NCBI GenBank assembly: GCA_018662075.1
Contig: JABJGX010000001.1
Coordinates: 1 to 11,966 of the forward strand
Origin: Candidatus Peregrinibacteria bacterium
Lineage (GTDB): Bacteria; Patescibacteriota; Gracilibacteria; Peribacterales; Peribacteraceae
Length of the DNA stretch: 11,966 nt
Reading direction: 5' to 3'
In this document: piece after piece, positions 1 through 6,721 of the stretch
Layout: every line of letters begins with the position of its first letter
How positions within the stretch are numbered: the first letter of the stretch is position 1
Program-made: the position numbers and the translations under genes
The notes under the pieces: generated by a model
Told to the model about the DNA's origin: nothing
What the model saw: the letters and a program-made list of their open reading frames with translations, nothing else
Database searches by the model: none

Positions 1-2133
1 GGAGACTTGGGCTTGTATGACAGTACACTGGATGTAAGCACAAGTAACTATGGGGTGAATTTGGCTGGAAGCCTGATGAACAGTGGAGACTTCACAAAGA
101 GAAGTGGAACCGTAACGCTCGATGGAACATCGCAGACATTGAGTGGATCTACAGTGTTTAATAACCTGACAAAGATGGTAGGTAGTGCAGATACATTGAG
201 TTTGGACTGGACTGCTAGACAGAGTGCATCTGGAACACTTTCTTTGATGGGTGCTTTAAGTAATCTCTTGAGCCTTCGAAGTACGAATACAGGAAGTGGA
301 TGGAATGTCCTTCTTGATGGTGATGCTGGTGTACAGAACCTCAGTTACTTGGATGTTAAAGATAGTGATGCCTCTGGTGGTGCAGCTCTTGCAGCAGGGC
401 TGACAAGTACAGATAGTGGGAATAATACCAATTGGGTCTTTCCCTCATCAAGTACCAGTGGTGGGGCTGGTGCTCGATCTACTACCCTACGTATCCGTGC
501 CGCTGGCGCGGAAGATGCTGCTATTACAAGTACACCAGTAACTGTATCAACAATTACTGAAGAATCTCCTGATATTTCTGCAGCACCAATAGTCGAAGCT
601 CCAGAAGTAACTACAACAACTCCGGAACCTGCACCATTTGCCGCTGCACCAAAAGAGGCAGAGTTTCCATCAGAAAGAGAGATCCGCACTGCTATGAACA
701 AAAAGATACGCTCAATTCTAAAAGACGTAGAACTAGAACCACTACAGTGGGAGAAGATTAGTAGAATCGCTGTTATAGAAGAAAAGAAAGAAGCTCTAGA
801 TCAAGAATTAACAGAAACAAAAGAGGTGCGCATAGAAGAGCTCCAAAAAGAAATAGAGACTATTGTATTTAGCAATCCCCTTCTACAGATCGGTGATGCT
901 CTTACCTTTGTACAGAATTATGTCACCTCTGTGACCACAGGCATAGGGACAATAGTCTCACCTGCAACTAATATAGCACGTGCAACAGATGCTGTAGCTC
1001 AGCAGATCATTGCTGATATAGGACTCGTACAGAACATAGTTCTTGATTCAGGCTCTCGTGCTATTGCTAGTATAGAACGTACAGTAGCCTCTGCTACACA
1101 AATAGCTATTAATACTAAGCGTACTGTAAGTACCATTGCACTTCGTACAACCAACACTTTACGTACTACATCCATCGCATTTATAGACACCGTAATAGAA
1201 AGTGTTCCTCGCCTAGAAAACATAGGCAAGAACATTGCACTCAAGATACGTACACAAGAAGAAACAGTTGAAGACTTACGAAACACGTTTGTGCATGAGA
1301 CACAACAATCTGTTTCACAGTCATTTGATATAATGAACTCCTCTATTGCAGCAGTCCATGACAGTCAGCAAAGGAAAAAAGATAAGCGCATAGGAGCGAT
1401 GCGTAATACTGCACAGCAATTGGAAGATGCTAGCATAATCATTGGGCAGAACATTGGTACAGCAACAGAGCATAGTATGCAGATTGCAAGCAATACAGTA
1501 AATGCAGTTGGAAGCGGCATACATAAAACTACGAACTCTATAGCACGTAGCTCAATTGCATTACAAGATATCATGTACAAAACTAGCAATAGTGCCAAAG
1601 AAAATGCGAATTACATTGCATGGCAAATCGGAGAAGAAATCATGAGACCTTCCGCACCAGCGCCTGAACTACCAGAACCAAAGGTGTACCGAACACAGGT
1701 AAAACAAGAGAATAATCAATTCCTCATTGCGACATTGCACATGAGCATCTTTGATCACATTGGCGAACCAATGAGAAATACACCTGTTGTACTGTTCTCA
1801 GAACCAAAGGTATCAGTAACGAACAATGAGGGTATTGCAACATTCCATAATGTGGAAACTGGTAAGCATACTCTTAAAATTCAGATAGATGATGTCACCA
1901 TTAAGGAGCAAACACTCATTATAGAACCACCTTCAGGAATAAATGTAGAAGAACTAGAGGGTATAGATATTATCCTTCCGGTTATGCAAATCCTTCTAGA
2001 TGATCCTACACATGGGGCAGCTCCTAGCACTCGAGGATGGGCGTTTATCATAATTATTGCGAGCATCATTATTGGTAATGCTGTCATGGGATACTTTGCA
2101 GTCTTCTATATCTGGAAGAAGAGAATTAAATAA
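1..2133 (+). CDS. C-terminal part of a large membrane-anchored surface protein (5' end outside window)
   Basis: The frame is open from base 1, so the 5' end is missing; a TTG at 7 is not a credible start. Numbering from that TTG, residues 1-145 are Gly/Ser/Thr/Asn-rich beta-type repeat sequence, ending in a YLDVKDSDASGG...DSGNNTNWVF stretch like repeat ends of giant surface proteins. Residues 150-222 are a Thr/Pro/Ala linker. Residues 223-285 are charged and predicted coiled coil (Glu/Lys/Leu-rich). Residues 290-545 form a long Ala/Ile/Thr/Ser amphipathic helical region without cysteine. Residues 570-640 resemble a CarboxypepD_reg/Ig-like beta domain (TPVVLFSEPKVSVTNNEGIA). Residues 678-702 are a transmembrane helix followed by KKRIK, giving a small basic cytoplasmic tail. 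I infer a cell-surface adhesin or stalk protein anchored by its C-terminus, with no catalytic motif. It ends TAATAA, 12 nt from the convergent lipoprotein gene. The architecture is well supported; the function is inferred. Confidence 0.75.
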   Translation, partial: GDLGLYDSTLDVSTSNYGVNLAGSLMNSGDFTKRSGTVTLDGTSQTLSGSTVFNNLTKMVGSADTLSLDWTARQSASGTLSLMGALSNLLSLRSTNTGSGWNVLLDGDAGVQNLSYLDVKDSDASGGAALAAGLTSTDSGNNTNWVFPSSSTSGGAGARSTTLRIRAAGAEDAAITSTPVTVSTITEESPDISAAPIVEAPEVTTTTPEPAPFAAAPKEAEFPSEREIRTAMNKKIRSILKDVELEPLQWEKISRIAVIEEKKEALDQELTETKEVRIEELQKEIETIVFSNPLLQIGDALTFVQNYVTSVTTGIGTIVSPATNIARATDAVAQQIIADIGLVQNIVLDSGSRAIASIERTVASATQIAINTKRTVSTIALRTTNTLRTTSIAFIDTVIESVPRLENIGKNIALKIRTQEETVEDLRNTFVHETQQSVSQSFDIMNSSIAAVHDSQQRKKDKRIGAMRNTAQQLEDASIIIGQNIGTATEHSMQIASNTVNAVGSGIHKTTNSIARSSIALQDIMYKTSNSAKENANYIAWQIGEEIMRPSAPAPELPEPKVYRTQVKQENNQFLIATLHMSIFDHIGEPMRNTPVVLFSEPKVSVTNNEGIATFHNVETGKHTLKIQIDDVTIKEQTLIIEPPSGINVEELEGIDIILPVMQILLDDPTHGAAPSTRGWAFIIIIASIIIGNAVMGYFAVFYIWKKRIK

Positions 2134-2145
2134 TAAACGTGAACA

Positions 2146-2733
2146 CTACTGGGGAATGTTCTCTTCCTCTAATTCCTCTAACTCTTCTACCTCTTCTGCT
2201 TCTTCTGGATCTTCTGCTTTTTCCTGATCCTTCTTTTCTTGTTCAAAGCGCTGTTTTTCTTTTTGCTCATTCCATACACGAAATTCCTCATGATAACTTG
2301 TTATCTCTTCATCGTTCATGCCAATAAAAAAATGAGTAGAACCAGAGGCTGTCTGCATAGCTTCACCTTCACCATACATCGCATCAATACGAAGCAGGTA
2401 CGGGGTAGGGGTCCAATCCACATCTGAGTTAATGGAAAATCTTGCAACCATAGCACCAGACTCGGTAATGATAGTTGTTCGCCCAAGTGGCATCCGTCGT
2501 TCATCTGGTGAAAACCATGTTGCTTGTACCTTGGTTCCTTCTAGAACCTCTGCAAACTGCACTGCTCCCACTAATGTATGATCTGTTGTATCAAATTTTT
2601 CGGTAAATTCAAGGGCATCTAAAGAGGTTTCCAATGTTCCAACACTCATACCAATAAATTGTATCACTGGTTTTTGCTCTGCAGACATGCACGCTGTAAG
2701 AAAAAGTGGTAGCAGGAAAAGGATTTTTTTCAT
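2146..2733 (-). CDS. Putative lipoprotein with beta-sandwich-like domain and acidic C-terminal tail
   Basis: 195 aa. The N-terminus MKKILFLLPLFLTAC is a type II signal peptide: two lysines, a hydrophobic core and a lipobox LTAC with the lipidated Cys at position 15. Residues 25-138 look like a single beta-sandwich domain (VGAVQFAEVLEGTKVQATWF, then a DW...PYLLRIDAMYG strand pair), a type of extracytoplasmic domain I have seen in uncharacterised lipoproteins, but I cannot name a family. Residues 145-195 are a charged helix that turns into a nearly pure Glu/Asp tail (EEAEEVEELEELEEE). The protein should sit on the outer face of the cytoplasmic membrane. The start is fixed by the signal peptide. 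There is no Shine-Dalgarno; a TANNNT hexamer (TAGTAT, 2745-2740) ends 6 nt before ATG. A terminator separates it from the upstream histone-like gene, so it probably has its own promoter. Its stop is 12 nt from the convergent surface-protein stop. The role is unknown. Confidence 0.8.
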   Translation of the reverse strand: MKKILFLLPLFLTACMSAEQKPVIQFIGMSVGTLETSLDALEFTEKFDTTDHTLVGAVQFAEVLEGTKVQATWFSPDERRMPLGRTTIITESGAMVARFSINSDVDWTPTPYLLRIDAMYGEGEAMQTASGSTHFFIGMNDEEITSYHEEFRVWNEQKEKQRFEQEKKDQEKAEDPEEAEEVEELEELEEENIPQ

Positions 2734-2760
2734 GGCGCTATACTACTCTAAAATTCATAA

Positions 2761-2796
2761 AAACAAAAACACCCACCTCTTGCGAAGGTGAGTGTT
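2761..2796 (-). terminator. Rho-independent terminator of the histone-like gene
   Basis: On the minus strand a 10-11 bp stem (AACAC/GTGTT, one G-T wobble, then CACCT/AGGTG) closes a 7-nt loop, spanning 2796-2768. It is followed directly by TTTTTGTTT. It lies 34 nt past the TAA of the histone-like gene and 35 nt before the lipoprotein ATG. This is a textbook intrinsic terminator for minus-strand transcription. On the plus strand the stem has a C-A mismatch and no T-run. Confidence 0.88.
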
Positions 2797-2829
2797 TAAG
2801 ATTACGCGACAAGATCTTATTGCGAAATA

Positions 2830-3240
2830 TTATTTTCTGCGCTTTGTAGCTTTACGCTTTGTAGCCTTACGCTTTGTAGCTGTCTTCTTCTTAGCTACCT
2901 TACGAGCTGGCTTACGCTTTGTTGCTTTTTTCTTTGCAACCTTACGCTTAGCTGGCTTCTTAGCAGCTGTCTTACGCTTAACTGCTTTCTTAGCTGGCTT
3001 ACGCTTTGTTGCTTTTTTCTTTGCAACCTTACGCTTAGCTGGCTTCTTAGCAGCTGTCTTACGCTTAACAGCTTTCTTAGCTGGCTTGCGCTTTGTAGCT
3101 GTCTTACGCTTCGCTGGCTTTTTCTTCTTTGTAGCCGTCTTACGCTTAACTGCTTTGCGGGCTGGCTTACGCTTAGCAACTTTCTTAGCTGCTTTACGCT
3201 TTGCTGGCTTACGCTTTGTTGCCTTTTTCTTAACTGGCAT
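2830..3240 (-). CDS. Histone H1-like lysine/arginine/alanine-rich DNA-binding protein
   Basis: 136 aa, built after the initiator Met from only six residue types (K, R, A, T, P, V), with no acidic, aromatic, Gly, Ser or Cys residue. It is a run of short KRKxA/AKKxA motifs (KRKPAKKAVKRKTAAKKPAK and similar) throughout, like the C-terminal tails of eukaryotic H1, chlamydial Hc2 and AlgP-type proteins. The extreme positive charge predicts non-specific DNA or RNA binding and compaction in the nucleoid, probably as a disordered chain. No globular domain is visible. Two 87-bp units within it (2921-3094) are near-identical tandem copies, so length probably varies between strains. The ATG start is the first residue of the lysine-rich pattern and no longer alternative is visible. 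No Shine-Dalgarno is seen; a TATAAT at 3330-3325 may be the promoter, and a strong terminator follows. The long complementary frame (LRFVA repeats) is a compositional shadow. The family call is good; the precise role is inferred. Confidence 0.85.
   Translation of the reverse strand: MPVKKKATKRKPAKRKAAKKVAKRKPARKAVKRKTATKKKKPAKRKTATKRKPAKKAVKRKTAAKKPAKRKVAKKKATKRKPAKKAVKRKTAAKKPAKRKVAKKKATKRKPARKVAKKKTATKRKATKRKATKRRK
2921..3094. repeat. 87-bp tandem duplication inside the histone-like gene
   Basis: Bases 2921-3007 and 3008-3094 are two adjacent copies that differ at only two positions by eye (taactgc/taacagc and ggcttac/ggcttgc). Each encodes 29 residues of the KRKPAKKAVKRKTAAKK type. The identity continues about 15 bases to the left of each copy (gctggcttacgcttt). 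The unit length is a multiple of three, so copy-number change keeps the frame. Confidence 0.92.
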
Positions 3241-3541
3241 AGCACGAATGGGTAATAAATAGAAAGGGTTACGTACAATGTTACGGTGTTTATAAAAGGG
3301 GGTGAAGTGTATTGCTAAAGCGTAATTATAAAATTGTGTTTTTGTGTACTTACGAATTTTTCTTCTTTTTTAGACTTTTTGTGTATGAACAGAGAAAAAA
3401 AGCGTGTAGTAAGTGGGCAGAAAAAAAGTGTAAAAAAAGTAAAAAATGTGTTCAACTTTTTGCGCATATTCTTACCAAATAGATGAAATATGGTTTTTAT
3501 TTTAAAAATAGCATTTATATAACGATGTCATGCCATGTTTG
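3241..3541. other. AT-rich intergenic region with phased A/T-tracts
   Basis: This 301-bp gap lies between the ribBA stop and the histone-like gene start. No plausible gene or structured RNA was recognised. It holds many A- or T-runs of 5-7 bases (for example 3357-3361, 3366-3371, 3376-3380, 3395-3401, 3421-3427, 3432-3438 and 3441-3446), several about 9-11 bp apart, as in intrinsically curved DNA. A very weak hairpin (3534-3510, about 5 bp with a 15-nt loop) followed by ATTTTT on the minus strand is the only candidate ribBA terminator. The region probably carries the upstream promoter area of the histone-like gene. Confidence 0.6.
3325..3330 (-). promoter_or_regulatory. Candidate -10 box for the histone-like gene
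   Basis: A perfect TATAAT lies on the minus strand, 84 nt upstream of the histone-like ATG, giving a leader of roughly 75 nt. No convincing -35 hexamer is seen 16-18 nt upstream. A second hexamer, TATAAA at 3294-3289, is an alternative. AT-richness makes chance matches likely. Confidence 0.35.
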
Positions 3542-4747
3542 TTACGCACGAAATGTGTGTCCCATTTTAATTTTTTTTGTTTCTAAATATTTTTTCTGTC
3601 TTTCATTTTTTACTTCGGTTACAAGTGGAACAAGTTCTGTTAAATGCAAACCGTACCCTTCGAGTCCTACAACTTTTTTTGGATTGTTTGTGAGCAGTCT
3701 CATGTGTCCGACGTCACAATCTTTTAAAATCTGCGCACCGATACCATACGTACGAAGGTCCATAGGAAAACCAAGATGCTCGTTTGCTTCTACAGTATCC
3801 ATTCCTTCTTCCTGAAGTTTGTATGCTTTGATCTTATTGCTTAACCCGATCCCCCTACCCTCCTGTCGCATATACACGATAACACCAGTTCCCTCTGTTG
3901 CTACTTGCTGCATTGCACTTTCAAGTTGATCACCACAGTCACAATGCAAACTACCAAATGCATCACCTGTTAAACATTCGGAGTGTACACGAACAAGTGC
4001 CGGCTTCATCGGATCTATTTCTCCTTTTACGAGTGCAACGTGCTCTTCATTTTTTAGCGTATCTTTATACACACGAATATTCCACGTTCCTGTTGTAGTT
4101 TCCAAAACCGACTCTGCAATATTTCGAACAAATGTTTCGTTTTTTCTGCGGTATGCAATGAGGTCTTCGATTGCAATCATTGGAATGTTGTGTTCTTTGG
4201 AAAAATCTTTTATAGCAGGGAGTCGCATCATCGTTCCGTTCTCGTGCATGAGCTCTGAGATCACAGCACCCTCACGTAACCCTGCAAGTCGTGCAAGGTC
4301 TACAGAGGCCTCTGTGTGTCCAGCACGTACTAACACTCCACCGTTCTGTGCGCGCAATGGAAATACATGTCCTGGTTTTGCAAGATCTTGTGGTCTAGCT
4401 GCGCAGTTTATAGCGACCTTTACTGTTTGTGCTCTGTCTTTTGCAGATATACCAGTCGTCACCCCTTCAACCGCTTCGATACTCACGGTAAATGGTGTCT
4501 CTCTACTCGATGTATTTTGCGCAACCATCGGTGGGAGTTCCAGCTGGTCTGCAACAATGTTACTCAAAGACAAGCATACAATTCCTCCCGTGTGACGAAT
4601 AAGAAATGCCATCTGCTCTTCTGTTATATGTTCAGCTGCTATGACTAAGTCACCTTCGTTCTCCCTCTGTTCGTCATCAACCACAATAATCATCTGACCA
4701 TTGCGTAAAGAATCTATGCTTTCTGTGATAGAAGAAAAATGACTCAT
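3542..4747 (-). CDS. ribBA: Bifunctional 3,4-dihydroxy-2-butanone-4-phosphate synthase / GTP cyclohydrolase II
   Basis: 401 aa, the usual length of bacterial RibBA fusions. Residues 1-205 are the DHBP synthase domain, which makes 3,4-dihydroxy-2-butanone 4-phosphate and formate from ribulose 5-phosphate. It carries the acidic metal/substrate loop DDEQRENEGD (24-33) and the RAGHTEASVDLARLAGL block (141-157). Residues 206-401 are GTP cyclohydrolase II, which opens GTP to the diaminopyrimidine precursor. Its zinc ligands fit C258, C269 and C271 (HSECLTGD...LHCDCG), with RQEGRGIGL at 294-302 and the RLLTNNPKK block at 350-358. All key motifs of both halves are present, so both activities are expected. 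It supplies both entry branches of cytosolic riboflavin synthesis. It lies 53 nt downstream of the SLH gene, but a TATAAT 8 nt before its ATG suggests its own, probably leaderless, transcript. No FMN riboswitch fits in the short leader. Confidence 0.97.
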   Translation of the reverse strand: MSHFSSITESIDSLRNGQMIIVVDDEQRENEGDLVIAAEHITEEQMAFLIRHTGGIVCLSLSNIVADQLELPPMVAQNTSSRETPFTVSIEAVEGVTTGISAKDRAQTVKVAINCAARPQDLAKPGHVFPLRAQNGGVLVRAGHTEASVDLARLAGLREGAVISELMHENGTMMRLPAIKDFSKEHNIPMIAIEDLIAYRRKNETFVRNIAESVLETTTGTWNIRVYKDTLKNEEHVALVKGEIDPMKPALVRVHSECLTGDAFGSLHCDCGDQLESAMQQVATEGTGVIVYMRQEGRGIGLSNKIKAYKLQEEGMDTVEANEHLGFPMDLRTYGIGAQILKDCDVGHMRLLTNNPKKVVGLEGYGLHLTELVPLVTEVKNERQKKYLETKKIKMGHTFRA

Positions 4748-4755
4748 ACACAGAA

Positions 4756-4761
4756 ATTATA
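4756..4761 (-). promoter_or_regulatory. Putative -10 box for leaderless ribBA transcript
   Basis: A perfect TATAAT (minus strand 4761-4756) ends 8 nt before the ribBA ATG, which would place the transcription start at or within 1-2 nt of the start codon. There is no Shine-Dalgarno in the gap. No good -35 is present. A short inverted repeat (GACT...AGTC) lies immediately upstream and could be an operator, though this is weak. Confidence 0.5.
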
Positions 4762-4800
4762 GGACTTTCGCCTTAGTCATACTGAAAAAACCGTACTTAT

Positions 4801-6192
4801 TTACTTCTCTAGTCGCACAGAGAAGCTCTGCTGAGCCCCTTTTGGTGCCTTTCGTCCTACAGCGATATAATACGTTCCTGCTGGGTAATCGTAGCTCTTA
4901 TTGCATTCAGGACCTGTGAAACTCGATAGGTCTACATCATTCATTACATAGATAATACATCGCAATTCTGTAGGATTGCTCATAACGAACTTCATCTTTT
5001 GTTCGCTTATGACGGTAAACTTGTACCAGTCTTCCATATCGACAGCTGTCAGTATTCCTTCTTTTAGCCCATTAACAGAGAGATTGATAGCTTCGCTGAA
5101 TCCATCATTTCCATCTCCACCTGTTTCTGTAGCTTCTACACTAAATGTAGTGTCTTTTACAGAAGGGAAGATCTGCAACTGATACTCACCTGGGTTTAGC
5201 GTTGCTGTAATGAAGCAAGAGTTTCCACTCTGGAACCCGAGGAAATACTCGTCAGCGAATCCAGACTCATCGGTTAGGTACAATCGGCAGACAATCTTAC
5301 CTGGCTGACCAGACTGCAAACTCGTTGTTATAGATACTGTCTTCTCTGAATCGATATCGAAGTAGTACGACTTTGACTGCTTTTGTGTAAACCCACCATC
5401 ATACTGAAATGGGAAGCTTGCCTGAATTGTACTTGGATTAGTGCTCGCAACACTACTCGAAGAGCTGTCACCATCTTGTAATGATGCATCACTACTGTTT
5501 GAGTCGTCTGAACTTGCTTCGCTACTACTATTTGACTCCTCCTCTATCCTCTTTCTTTCTTCTGCAAGATCTACACGAAGAGCGTTGTAGATGTATGCAG
5601 CAGCCTCTCCTCTTGTGAGCATCATATCTGGATGGAACTTCGAACCACTTTGCCCTGGTATTGGAAGAATTCCCTTTAAGTATGCCGTGATCAGATATTT
5701 TGTGTACCAAGCAGAGACCGAAACGTCCACAAACTTTACAAGGTCGCGGTCAGACTCTGTTACCTCGTCTACAGGAATGTCGAATACCTGTGTAATCATT
5801 TTGAGTGCTTCTACTCTATTTACTGCAACATCTGGCCTGAATGTTCCGTCTGAGTATCCGTTCACATAACGCATAGCTGCTGCATCACAGACAAAAGGCT
5901 CGTACCAGCTTCCAATCTGCACATCTGGGAAACACCTCACACTAAGAGCATCTGGTGTTTTACCTTGTGCTTTATAAAGCATCTTAAGCATCGCTGCCCT
6001 GTTAACGTAATCATCAGGCGCGAATGTTCCATCTGGATTTCCGTTAATGACTTGTGCTGACACCAACGCTTCTACAGACTCTTGGAATAGATGTCCGTCT
6101 GGTACGTCTGGGAAAGTAGCAGCAAGTGTTGCCACTGACGATCCTAGTAGAACTAGAAATGCCGAGATATACAGTGCTCGAAAACGATTCAT
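4801..6192 (-). CDS. Secreted S-layer homology (SLH) domain protein with PPC-like C-terminal domains
   Basis: 463 aa. Residues 1-25 are a Sec signal peptide (MNRFR, hydrophobic core, likely cleavage after TLAA). Three SLH domains follow (about 27-80, 87-143 and 152-207), each with the FPDV/FVDV start and NGxxDGTFxPDxxVNRxxxLKM pattern; the third is more divergent. SLH triplets bind pyruvylated secondary cell-wall polymers, so it should be held non-covalently at the cell wall. Residues 210-255 are a Ser/Asp/Glu-rich linker. Residues about 258-355 and 358-463 look like two beta-sandwich domains of the bacterial pre-peptidase C-terminal (PPC) type; the second has the typical DWYKFTV strand. There is no protease or hydrolase domain, so the ligand is unknown. 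C87 and C102 in the second SLH domain and four later cysteines may form disulfides. The start is supported by the signal peptide and an AGGAG Shine-Dalgarno. It lies 49 nt after ribH, possibly co-transcribed. Confidence 0.9.
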   Translation of the reverse strand: MNRFRALYISAFLVLLGSSVATLAATFPDVPDGHLFQESVEALVSAQVINGNPDGTFAPDDYVNRAAMLKMLYKAQGKTPDALSVRCFPDVQIGSWYEPFVCDAAAMRYVNGYSDGTFRPDVAVNRVEALKMITQVFDIPVDEVTESDRDLVKFVDVSVSAWYTKYLITAYLKGILPIPGQSGSKFHPDMMLTRGEAAAYIYNALRVDLAEERKRIEEESNSSSEASSDDSNSSDASLQDGDSSSSSVASTNPSTIQASFPFQYDGGFTQKQSKSYYFDIDSEKTVSITTSLQSGQPGKIVCRLYLTDESGFADEYFLGFQSGNSCFITATLNPGEYQLQIFPSVKDTTFSVEATETGGDGNDGFSEAINLSVNGLKEGILTAVDMEDWYKFTVISEQKMKFVMSNPTELRCIIYVMNDVDLSSFTGPECNKSYDYPAGTYYIAVGRKAPKGAQQSFSVRLEK

Positions 6193-6202
6193 GAAAGGTT
6201 GT

Positions 6203-6207
6203 CTCCT
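6203..6207 (-). promoter_or_regulatory. Shine-Dalgarno of the SLH gene
   Basis: AGGAG on the minus strand lies 10 nt before the ATG at 6192, the only clear Shine-Dalgarno in this window. It supports the chosen start. A possible promoter (TTGTAA at 6237-6232, 18-nt spacer, TAAGAT at 6213-6208) would begin the transcript downstream of this site. Read-through from ribE-ribH is therefore the more consistent way for this site to be used. Confidence 0.55.
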
Positions 6208-6241
6208 ATCTTACAGTGTCTTTAAGCAATTTTACAAGTGA

Positions 6242-6721
6242 TCAAGACTGCAGGCTGCCAAGTGTGGCAAGTGAATGCAGCACACAGAGGGCGGCAATTG
6301 CCCCTTTATCCAAACGGTCTTGCGCGAGTTTTAATGTATCGACGTATAACACTTCGTTGGCAAACGGTAGCGCAAAAGTTGTTTGAATATCCATCATGCC
6401 ACGCGCAGTATTTTCGGCAACTAATCGTGCGTGATGTGTCTCGCCTTCTACGATAATTCCGAGTCCAATAAGTGCATCGACAGACTTGTTTTTTGCTAGT
6501 GCTGCACCAATTAATGGGATTTCATATGACCCAGTTACTGGGTGAAGAGAGATATTTTCTTTTTTCATTCCTATTTGTACTAACTTCTCGACTGCTCCGT
6601 CTACCATTGTTTTTATCTCCTCCTTATAGAAGGTGGAATACACAATGCCCACACGCCATGATGGGCGCAAAGATTGCTCTAGCATTTCCTGTATGTCGTC
6701 TTCTGTATGAAGCTTTTTCAT
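6242..6721 (-). CDS. ribH: 6,7-dimethyl-8-ribityllumazine synthase
   Basis: 159 aa, typical length. It condenses 5-amino-6-ribitylamino-uracil with 3,4-dihydroxy-2-butanone 4-phosphate to form lumazine, the penultimate riboflavin step, usually as a 60-mer or pentamer. Visible motifs: the aromatic substrate residue in VYSTFY (F31), TGSYEIPL (63-70), the GIIVEGETHH block with the expected catalytic His at H97 (H96 is adjacent), AENTARGMMDIQ, and R136 in the phosphate-binding QDRLDKGAIAAL region. The helix-rich N-terminus of about 20 residues precedes the first strand. The ATG overlaps the ribE TGA in an ATGA arrangement, indicating translational coupling by termination-reinitiation. The butanone substrate is made by RibBA, encoded one gene away. 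All catalytic features appear intact. Confidence 0.96.
   Translation of the reverse strand: MKKLHTEDDIQEMLEQSLRPSWRVGIVYSTFYKEEIKTMVDGAVEKLVQIGMKKENISLHPVTGSYEIPLIGAALAKNKSVDALIGLGIIVEGETHHARLVAENTARGMMDIQTTFALPFANEVLYVDTLKLAQDRLDKGAIAALCVLHSLATLGSLQS

Noticed and set aside
7..9. TTG as the true start of the surface-protein gene
   Set aside because: The frame is open to the window edge, there is no signal peptide or ribosome binding site, and the sequence begins inside a repeat.
2921..3094. CRISPR array
   Set aside because: The two 87-bp copies are directly adjacent with no spacers and are coding for the lysine-rich protein.
2792..3262. Long plus-strand open frame (156 aa, LRFVA/LAGFLA repeats) opposite the histone-like gene
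   Set aside because: It is the complement of a K/R/A repeat gene. Its repeated hydrophobic composition is dictated by the other strand, which has the recognisable histone-like protein and its terminator.
3483..3815. Plus-strand 110-aa frame overlapping the ribBA 3' end
   Set aside because: Most of it is antisense to the GTP cyclohydrolase II domain, and the rest comes from AT-rich spacer.
4158..4595. Plus-strand 145-aa frame within ribBA
   Set aside because: It lies wholly antisense to highly conserved RibBA motifs and shows no signal peptide, domain or start signal.
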